Source of the DNA: Spirochaetaceae bacterium
Lineage (GTDB): Bacteria; Spirochaetota; Spirochaetia; SZUA-6; Fen-1364
Length of the DNA stretch: 6,287 bases
Assembly: GCA_003141795.1 (NCBI GenBank)
Contig: PLNO01000083.1
Coordinates: 1,887 to 8,173, forward strand
Direction of reading: 5' to 3'
This document shows positions 1 through 5,020 of this stretch, one piece after another. The notes beneath the pieces were generated by a model. The model had not been told where the DNA came from. It searched no databases and saw only the letters and a program-made list of their open reading frames with translations. Made by a program: the position numbers and the translations under genes. Within the stretch, counting starts at the first letter, position 1; each line of letters opens with the position of its first letter.

Positions 1-1981
1 CGATGAAGAGGATGTCGCCGCCCACCGGCGTCACTGCCAGCCCGGTGGCGATCCCGGGGATCTCTATCGTTTCCGAAGTCTCCGACTCGAACTTCTCCTT
101 GCGCAGGAGGTCACGCACGACCTCCGGGGTGATCTCGATGACCGGAGCGGCGACCTGGGTCACGGCCTCACCGGCCCCAGCGCTGTCACCCGCCACCGGC
201 GCGCTTGAGGCCGCGGCGATCTTCGCCACGCTCTTCCTGAGGATGGCGCCGATCTGCCGCTCGAGGTTGCGCACGCCCGCCTCCCGCGTGTAGTCCTGCA
301 CGATCTTGCGCAGCGCTTCCTCGGTGAACACGACCTCTCCGTCCCGCAGCCCGGTGGCCGCGAGCTGCCGCTTCACGAGGTGCTCCTGCGCGATCTTCAC
401 CTTCTCGTACTCCGTGTATCCGTCGAGGTGGATGATCTCCATCCGGTCGCGCAGCGGGGCCGGGATCGGCTCGAGCTGGTTGGCCGTGGTGACGAACATC
501 ACGTCGCTCAGGTCGAAGTCCACATTGAGGTAGTGGTCCCGGAAGCTGCCGTTCTGGGCAGGGTCGAGGACTTCCAGAAGCGCGCTGGACGGGTCCCCGC
601 GCCAGTCGCTTCCGACCTTGTCGATCTCGTCGAGCATGAACACGGGGTTGCGCGTTCCCGCCCGTTTGATGGCCTGCATGACACGGCCGGGCATGGCGCC
701 GATGTACGTGCGCCTGTGGCCCCGGATCTCCGCCTCGTCGCGCATGCCGCCGAGTGACATGCGGGTGAACTTGCGGCCCAGGGCGCGTGCGATGCTCTGG
801 CCGAGTGAGGTCTTTCCGACGCCGGGGGGCCCGACGAAGCAGAGGATAGCCCCCATTGCCTTGCCGGTCTTTCCGTCGATGGATTTGTCCCTCTGGATCC
901 CGCGTTCCTTGAAGAGCTTGCGCACGGCGAGGAACTCGATGATCCTGTCCTTCACGTCCTCCAGGTCGTAGTGGTCCTCGTCGAGGACCTTGCGGGCGTT
1001 CACCACGTCGAGCTGATCCTCGCTTGCCACGCTCCAGGGGAGCTCCACCATCCAGTCGAGGTAGGTCTTTATCATGGAGTACTCGGGTGACTGCGCCGAC
1101 ATGCCCGAGAGGCGCTTCAGCTCACGCTCCGCCTCCTTCTTGGCTTCCTCGGGGAGATTGGCCTTGGCGAGCTTCTCCGTGTATTCCGTGCTCACGGAGG
1201 AGGACTCGTCCATCTCGCCCAGCTCCTTCTGGATCGCCTTCATCTGCTGGCGGAGGAAGTATTCGCGCTGGTCCTTCTCCATCTCCTCCTTGGCCTCGGT
1301 GCGGATCTTCTGCCCGAGGCTCAGCACCTCCTTCTGGTGCCCGAGGTGCGTGATGAGGGTCCGCAGCTTCTCCTTCACCGAGTCGACCTCCAGGAGCGCT
1401 TGCGCATCGGGGAGCTCGAGCTGGGCATTCGCCGCGGTGAGGTACGCGAGGTACCGTGCGTCGGTGATGGTGGCGATGAACCGCGCCGCCTCATTGGGGA
1501 TGTTCGGGGAGAGCTCGACGACCTCTCTGCCCATGTCCTTGAGGTTGGTCATGAGCGCCTCGATCTCCACGTCCGTCTCGACGAGCTCGGGGGCGGACAC
1601 CACGCGCGCGCGAAGGTACTCATTCGGGGAGATCCAGTGCAGGACCCTGAATCTCTCCAATCCCTGGACGACGACCTGCATGGTCTCGTCCTGTCCGCGG
1701 ACGACCCGAAGGATCCGCGCCATAGTTCCTACTTCGTGTACCTGGCCGGGGAGGGGTTCCTCCACGTTCTTGTCCAGCGATGCGACAAGGCCGATCAGGC
1801 TGTCGCCCTTCAGGGCATCTTCCACCAGTTTCACCGACCGGGAGACCGCGACGGTGAGGGGGATGACGGAGAAGGGAAACGCGACCGAGTCACGAAGCGG
1901 CAGGATCGATAGCTCCCGGGGGACGCTGACCGACTGCTCTGTGTTCCTTGGTCTGAAGATGTTTGCCATTATCTGGTCCAT
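1..1981 (-). CDS. lon: ATP-dependent Lon protease (endopeptidase La), 3'-truncated by window edge
   Basis: Cytosolic AAA+ serine protease that unfolds and degrades misfolded and regulatory proteins. About 660 codons are present. The N-terminal substrate-binding LON domain is seen at about residues 15-215, including the typical SILPLRDSVAFPFSVIPLTV stretch. A charged, coiled-coil-prone linker follows (about 220-330), with the Lon-typical YFLRQQMKAIQKELGE. The AAA+ module has Walker A GPPGVGKT at 384-391 (positions 809-832), Walker B LDEID with D451 and E452 (620-634), a sensor-1 region (VMFVTTAN) and a sensor-2 motif AGVRNLER with Arg571. An Ala/Gly/Ser-rich spacer then leads into the start of the peptidase domain (GIATGLAVTPVGGDILFI). 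The catalytic Ser/Lys pair lies beyond position 1 and cannot be checked. Two in-frame ATGs compete as start: 1981 has AGGGAG 5 nt upstream, and 1969 (product beginning MANIFRPR) has AAAGGA 11 nt upstream. I chose 1981 on spacing. No frameshift is seen. Confidence 0.96.
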   Translation of the reverse strand, partial: MDQIMANIFRPRNTEQSVSVPRELSILPLRDSVAFPFSVIPLTVAVSRSVKLVEDALKGDSLIGLVASLDKNVEEPLPGQVHEVGTMARILRVVRGQDETMQVVVQGLERFRVLHWISPNEYLRARVVSAPELVETDVEIEALMTNLKDMGREVVELSPNIPNEAARFIATITDARYLAYLTAANAQLELPDAQALLEVDSVKEKLRTLITHLGHQKEVLSLGQKIRTEAKEEMEKDQREYFLRQQMKAIQKELGEMDESSSVSTEYTEKLAKANLPEEAKKEAERELKRLSGMSAQSPEYSMIKTYLDWMVELPWSVASEDQLDVVNARKVLDEDHYDLEDVKDRIIEFLAVRKLFKERGIQRDKSIDGKTGKAMGAILCFVGPPGVGKTSLGQSIARALGRKFTRMSLGGMRDEAEIRGHRRTYIGAMPGRVMQAIKRAGTRNPVFMLDEIDKVGSDWRGDPSSALLEVLDPAQNGSFRDHYLNVDFDLSDVMFVTTANQLEPIPAPLRDRMEIIHLDGYTEYEKVKIAQEHLVKRQLAATGLRDGEVVFTEEALRKIVQDYTREAGVRNLERQIGAILRKSVAKIAAASSAPVAGDSAGAGEAVTQVAAPVIEITPEVVRDLLRKEKFESETSETIEIPGIATGLAVTPVGGDILFI

Positions 1982-1993
1982 CCTTTCTCCCTA

Positions 1994-2021
1994 AAGATAA
2001 GCATTGGGGGGCAAATCACAA
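1994..2021 (-). promoter_or_regulatory. Candidate sigma70-type promoter for lon
   Basis: On the minus strand a -35-like TTGTGA (2016-2021) is followed by a 16-nt spacer and a -10-like TATCTT (1994-1999). Each hexamer matches the consensus at 4 of 6 positions. It lies in the most AT-rich part of the gap. Transcription would start near 1987, at or within the AGGGAG that could serve the 1981 start. If the promoter is real it therefore favours the 1969 start of lon, served by AAAGGA at 1981-1986. Weak matches of this kind occur by chance. Confidence 0.25.
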
Positions 2022-2049
2022 AACCGGGACGAGAGGAGGAATCGGGTGG

Positions 2050-2066
2050 CGCCGGCAGAGCCGGCG
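2050..2066. repeat. Perfect inverted repeat, 7-bp GC stem with 3-nt loop
   Basis: CGCCGGC at 2050-2056 pairs perfectly with GCCGGCG at 2060-2066 across an AGA loop. It sits downstream of the GH130 stop and is the second of two hairpins with the same geometry. No U-rich run follows on either strand, so a classic intrinsic terminator is not supported. It could stabilise an mRNA 3' end or be chance in GC-rich DNA. Confidence 0.45.
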
Positions 2067-2093
2067 GGAGGGCATGAGCAGTCTCGGTGGGTT

Positions 2094-2110
2094 CCGCCGC
2101 GCCGCGGCGG
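2094..2110. repeat. Perfect inverted repeat, 7-bp GC stem with 3-nt loop, 32 nt past the GH130 stop
   Basis: CCGCCGC at 2094-2100 pairs perfectly with GCGGCGG at 2104-2110 across a GCC loop. In the minus-strand transcript it would be the first structure after the GH130 stop codon, where a terminator or 3'-end stabilising hairpin is expected. The missing U-tract makes intrinsic termination doubtful. Confidence 0.45.
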
Positions 2111-2142
2111 GCATCCTGGCACTGGCCTCCTGAGCGGGCCGT

Positions 2143-3162
2143 TCAGCCCCGCCAGTCCTCCGCGTCCCCGGGGCAGAGCTCGGAGTGCTCCTTGATGAAG
2201 TCCACCACCTCATCGACAATGCAGTAGGCGACTGCGGTGTACGAGTCGGCGGCTCCGTAGTACACGGCGATCCTGCCGGTCGGTGCGTCAACGAGCGTGG
2301 AGCAGGGGAAGCAGACGTTCGGAACGAAGCCCACGGTTTCGTAGGACTCCTGCGGCGTGAGGAGGTAGTCCCGAGTCCGGTAGAGGACCTTCGACGGCCT
2401 CTCGAGGTCGAGCAGCGCCGCACCGAAGGAGTACACGTATCCGTTGCAGTTCGTGATCACCCCGTGGTAGAAGAGCAGCCATCCCTCCGACGTCTCGAGG
2501 GGGATGGGGCCTGCCCCGATCTTCGTCGACTGCCACCATCCCGAACCTCCGCGCGTCATCACGCGCCGGTGCTTCCCCCAGTAGGTAAGGTCGGGGCTCT
2601 CGCTGAGGAAGATATCGCCGAATGGCGTATGGCCGTTGTCGGAGGGACGGGAGAGCATGAGGTAGTTCCCGCCGACCTTCCGGGGGAACAGAACTCCGTT
2701 GCGGTTGAAGGGGATGAAGGGGTTTTCCCGACGGGTGAAGCTCTTGAAGTCCTTCGTGTATCCCAGGCCGAGGGCGGGTCCGCCCATGTCGACGCACCAC
2801 ACCACGGAGTACGAATCGTCGAGCTTCACGACGCGCGGATCGTACGCGTAGAAGGGTTGGTAGGAAGCGCCTGCCTCGTCCCTCCAGCGGATCGGCTCGT
2901 CCTCGATCTCCCAGTGCAGGGCGTCACGGGAGAAGCCCGCGTGGAGGTACGCCTTGCCGTCGATATGGTCGGCGCGGAATACTCCCGCGTATCCGCCCTG
3001 GAACGGCACGAGCGCGCTGTTGAAGATGCGCGCGCAGCGCGGGGTCGGGTTCCAGCCGATGATCGGGTTGCCCGCGTGGCGCCACAGCGGCTGCCTGTAT
3101 CCCGAAGGCTTGTCCTGCCATGGCATGGCCGGCAGGGCGTCGCCCACGATTCGCGTTTTCAT
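2143..3162 (-). CDS. Glycoside hydrolase family 130 protein, probable beta-mannoside phosphorylase
   Basis: GH130 enzymes are five-bladed beta-propellers. Most cleave beta-1,4-mannosides by phosphorolysis, releasing mannose 1-phosphate; a minority are hydrolases of beta-1,2-mannosides. This 339-residue protein has the usual length. Visible family motifs are NPIIGWNPTP, RIFNSA (N48, S49), FRAD (R63), YDPRV with D108 as the likely proton donor, NRNGVLFPRK (R154), LSRPSD (R172), STKIGAGP (K214) and FYHGV (H233). The two arginines, the lysine and the histidine match the phosphate-binding set known from characterised GH130 mannoside phosphorylases, so I infer phosphorolysis. The exact substrate (mannosyl-glucose, mannooligosaccharide or mannosyl-GlcNAc) cannot be read. 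There is no signal peptide, so it is cytosolic. ATG at 3162 is preferred with AGGAG 9 nt upstream; GTG at 3165, one codon earlier, is also possible with 6-nt spacing. It lies 45 bp after the MBL gene and is probably the last gene of the operon. Confidence 0.92.
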   Translation of the reverse strand: MKTRIVGDALPAMPWQDKPSGYRQPLWRHAGNPIIGWNPTPRCARIFNSALVPFQGGYAGVFRADHIDGKAYLHAGFSRDALHWEIEDEPIRWRDEAGASYQPFYAYDPRVVKLDDSYSVVWCVDMGGPALGLGYTKDFKSFTRRENPFIPFNRNGVLFPRKVGGNYLMLSRPSDNGHTPFGDIFLSESPDLTYWGKHRRVMTRGGSGWWQSTKIGAGPIPLETSEGWLLFYHGVITNCNGYVYSFGAALLDLERPSKVLYRTRDYLLTPQESYETVGFVPNVCFPCSTLVDAPTGRIAVYYGAADSYTAVAYCIVDEVVDFIKEHSELCPGDAEDWRG

Positions 3163-3171
3163 CACCCGCTT

Positions 3172-3176
3172 CTCCT
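3172..3176 (-). promoter_or_regulatory. Ribosome binding site of the GH130 gene
   Basis: AGGAG within AGAGGAGA on the minus strand. It is 9 nt from ATG 3162 and 6 nt from GTG 3165, so spacing alone does not decide between the two adjacent starts. Confidence 0.6.
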
Positions 3177-3207
3177 CTGGTCGAGGGGCATGATTCCTCC
3201 GGAGAGA

Positions 3208-4134
3208 TCAGACCTCGATCGTCGTGCCTTCCGTCGCGATCGAGACCTTCAGGTTCGACTTCCCCTTGATCGAGCGGACATAGGCCTTGTGGAGGGCTTC
3301 CAGCTCCTGGTCGTTGCGCAGTGGCTCGTGGTGGAAGAACACGAGGTGCTTCACGCCGGCCCTGTGAGCGGAATTGATCGCCCATTCGAAGGAGCTGTGG
3401 CCCCAGCCGATCTTGCCGGCGAGGTATTCCTTGTGCGTGTACTGCGTGTCGTGCACAAGGAGGTCCGCGCCCTGGTAGAACTGCTGGACCTTCTCGTTCT
3501 CCTCCCGCGCGGCGATCTCCCCTTCCTTCACCGCGGCCGCATCGTAGCCGGGATCGTCGGGCTTCACGTCGAAGACGTTGCGGAACATCTCGTGGTCGTA
3601 GGCGGTGCAGAAGACCTTTCCTTCGAACTCGAACTTGTAGCCGAGAACGAGGATGGGGTGGTTGAGGTACTTCGTCGTGACCTTGAGGCCGTCGCCCAGG
3701 TCGAGGCTCCCCTCTTTGAGCTGGAAATACTTGATGTCTGCCTGCAGCTCCTCCAGGCGCACGGGGAAATAGCGGTAGCGAAGCTGGTCACCGACGATCT
3801 TGTCCAGCGTGTCCTCTTCGTACGTGACGGGACCGTAGACGTCGAGTTGGGTGCCGGGGATGAAGATCGGCGTGAAAAAGGGAAATCCCATGATGTGATC
3901 CGAATGTGTATGCGTGAGGAATATCTTGGTCTTGATGGGGCCTTTCTTCAGGTCCTTCTTCACGACCGCGCCGCCCAGCTCGCGGATGCCGGTGCCGAGG
4001 TCGATGATCACCAGACGGTCTTCCACACCGAAGCGGACCTCGATACAGGCGGTGTTCCCGCCATATTTCACCGTCGTGGGACCGGGAACGGGGAGGGAGC
4101 CCCGCACGCCCCAGAAGGTCACCCGGATGGACAC
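3208..4134 (-). CDS. MBL-fold metallo-hydrolase, phosphodiesterase-like branch
   Basis: A complete 308-residue protein of the metallo-beta-lactamase superfamily. The N-terminus FWGVRGSLPVPGP followed by KYGGNT (23-28) is typical of the group resembling PhnP and class III cyclic-nucleotide phosphodiesterases. The metal-binding motif is HTHSDH (H75, H77, D79, H80), with D45 in IDLGTG, H159 in NHP, D180 in AYDHE and the C-terminal FFHHEP (H268/H269) completing a plausible two-metal site. LVHDTQYTHKEY (227 onward) and GWGHSSFEWAI (243 onward) are further conserved-looking family motifs. A charged segment at about 184-220 looks like an insertion between core strands. No signal peptide is seen, so it should be cytosolic. 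The start is GTG, with AGGAG at 7-nt spacing. The gene follows the HDOD gene by 10 bp and is likely co-translated with it. The substrate cannot be read; a phosphodiester is an inference from the family. Confidence 0.93.
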   Translation of the reverse strand: MSIRVTFWGVRGSLPVPGPTTVKYGGNTACIEVRFGVEDRLVIIDLGTGIRELGGAVVKKDLKKGPIKTKIFLTHTHSDHIMGFPFFTPIFIPGTQLDVYGPVTYEEDTLDKIVGDQLRYRYFPVRLEELQADIKYFQLKEGSLDLGDGLKVTTKYLNHPILVLGYKFEFEGKVFCTAYDHEMFRNVFDVKPDDPGYDAAAVKEGEIAAREENEKVQQFYQGADLLVHDTQYTHKEYLAGKIGWGHSSFEWAINSAHRAGVKHLVFFHHEPLRNDQELEALHKAYVRSIKGKSNLKVSIATEGTTIEV

Positions 4135-4141
4135 TCTGCTG

Positions 4142-4146
4142 CTCCT
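4142..4146 (-). promoter_or_regulatory. Ribosome binding site of the MBL gene, overlapping the HDOD stop codon
   Basis: The minus strand reads TAGGAG, so the TAG stop of the HDOD gene (4145-4147) shares two bases with AGGAG, which lies 7 nt before the GTG start at 4134. Ribosomes ending on the HDOD gene would sit directly on this site. This suggests translational coupling and supports the GTG start. Confidence 0.7.
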
Positions 4147-5017
4147 ACTGGGAGACGCTCAGGAAGATCTTGGCCTTTTCGATTTCGCTGTTCGCCTTGT
4201 CTTCCACTGCCTCCAGGTCGTCGAGGGTGATACCCAGCTCGTCAAGGACAGCCTGCGGCAGCTTCTCAGGGTAGCGATCCCCCGAGAAGCCGATCTGGAA
4301 CGTGTTGGCGAAGAAGTTTGCCGCGGCAACGGTGAGAAGCACGTCCCGGTTGGTGCCGGGGTACTGGTCGATGAAATGGTGGAAAAACACGACGTCTTCC
4401 ATGACCGGGCCGAGGTTCCAGTTCTTGATGATGAGCCTTCCCACCTCGCAGTGGTTGACCTCCATGGTGCGCTCCTCCAGGAGGAACAGCGGGGCACGTT
4501 CCTTGTCGGTGAGGGCGAGGGCGGTGACGTATTCCGCCGACAGCTTGTTGTTCAGCGGTATCTTTCCGATGTCGTGGAGAAGGCCCGCGACGAAGTACTC
4601 CTCCAGCTGCTTGGGGTCCTTGCGCCGCTTGATGGCGATGAGCTTCGCGGTGACACCGACGCACAGGGAGTGGCGCCAGAAACCGTCGATGTTGAGGGCC
4701 TGGAAATTGCCCTTGGCGGAGAGCTGACCCAGGACCGCGGTGGACAGTGCGAGGTTCTTCACCGTGTTGATCCCCAGCATGATGATGGCGCGAACGAGGC
4801 TGGTGATCTGGTTGTTCAGGCTGTAGTAGGCGGAGTTGATCAGCTTCATCACCCGTCCCATGAGCACGGGGTCCAGGCTGATGACCTGGTTGAGGTCCGA
4901 CGGGGAGGTCTTCGGGTCGTTGGCGATCTGCAGGATCTTGGACACGGTGATGGGCAGACTCGGCATCTTGGAGATGTAGGTCTGGATGACCGCGAGTATC
5001 CGTTCTTTATCCTGCAT
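4145..5017 (-). CDS. HDOD-domain signalling protein
   Basis: A complete 290-residue protein, almost all of it one HDOD (HD-related output) domain; no receiver, GGDEF or other partner domain is attached. It opens with the HDOD-typical MPSLPITVSKILQIANDP (18-35). SDLNQVISLDPVLMGRVMKLINSAYYS (40-66) and VRAIIMLGINTVKNLALS (75-92) follow, both highly characteristic. The HD-like core keeps H116 (FWRHS), H148-D149 in GLLHDIGK, H189 (NHCEVG) and H213-H214 in FFHH. Such near-complete ligands could still bind metal, although HDOD proteins are generally regarded as non-catalytic regulators of two-component, c-di-GMP or motility pathways. The C-terminal tail (about 250-290) is acidic and helical. ATG 5017 lies only 3 bp after the stop of the upstream gene; its SD is weak (GGGA/AGGG-like), so translation may depend on coupling. 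The downstream MBL gene is also coupled, so the two products probably work together. Confidence 0.94.
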   Translation of the reverse strand: MQDKERILAVIQTYISKMPSLPITVSKILQIANDPKTSPSDLNQVISLDPVLMGRVMKLINSAYYSLNNQITSLVRAIIMLGINTVKNLALSTAVLGQLSAKGNFQALNIDGFWRHSLCVGVTAKLIAIKRRKDPKQLEEYFVAGLLHDIGKIPLNNKLSAEYVTALALTDKERAPLFLLEERTMEVNHCEVGRLIIKNWNLGPVMEDVVFFHHFIDQYPGTNRDVLLTVAAANFFANTFQIGFSGDRYPEKLPQAVLDELGITLDDLEAVEDKANSEIEKAKIFLSVSQ

Positions 5018-5020
5018 ACC

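Larger units (their letters stand above)
1982..2142 (-). other. Intergenic region between the GH130 gene and lon
   Basis: This 161-bp gap is the only sizeable non-coding stretch in the window. It holds two short, perfect GC-rich inverted repeats near the GH130 end and an AT-richer segment just upstream of lon that could carry a promoter. No small ORF with a convincing start and family resemblance was seen. I found no U-tract after either hairpin and no recognisable CIRCE-type heat-shock operator. Confidence 0.7.

Noticed and set aside
1074..1994. Plus-strand open frame of 306 codons antisense to lon
   Set aside because: Its Ser/Arg-rich composition is typical of a reverse-complement shadow, and the opposite strand is unmistakable Lon.
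1982..2142. Heat-shock control element (CIRCE or sigma32-type) upstream of lon
   Set aside because: Searched by eye because lon is often heat-inducible; no TTAGCACTC-type inverted repeat or clear sigma32 boxes are present.
2016..2423. Minus-strand open frame over the end of the GH130 gene and the intergenic gap
   Set aside because: It is out of frame with GH130, Arg/Pro/Ser-rich, and shows no family features.
2185..4230. Plus-strand open frame of 681 codons antisense to the GH130 and MBL genes
   Set aside because: It mirrors the codon periodicity of two well-supported GC-rich genes, has no recognisable domain, and runs across a gene boundary. It is a long antisense shadow, not a gene.
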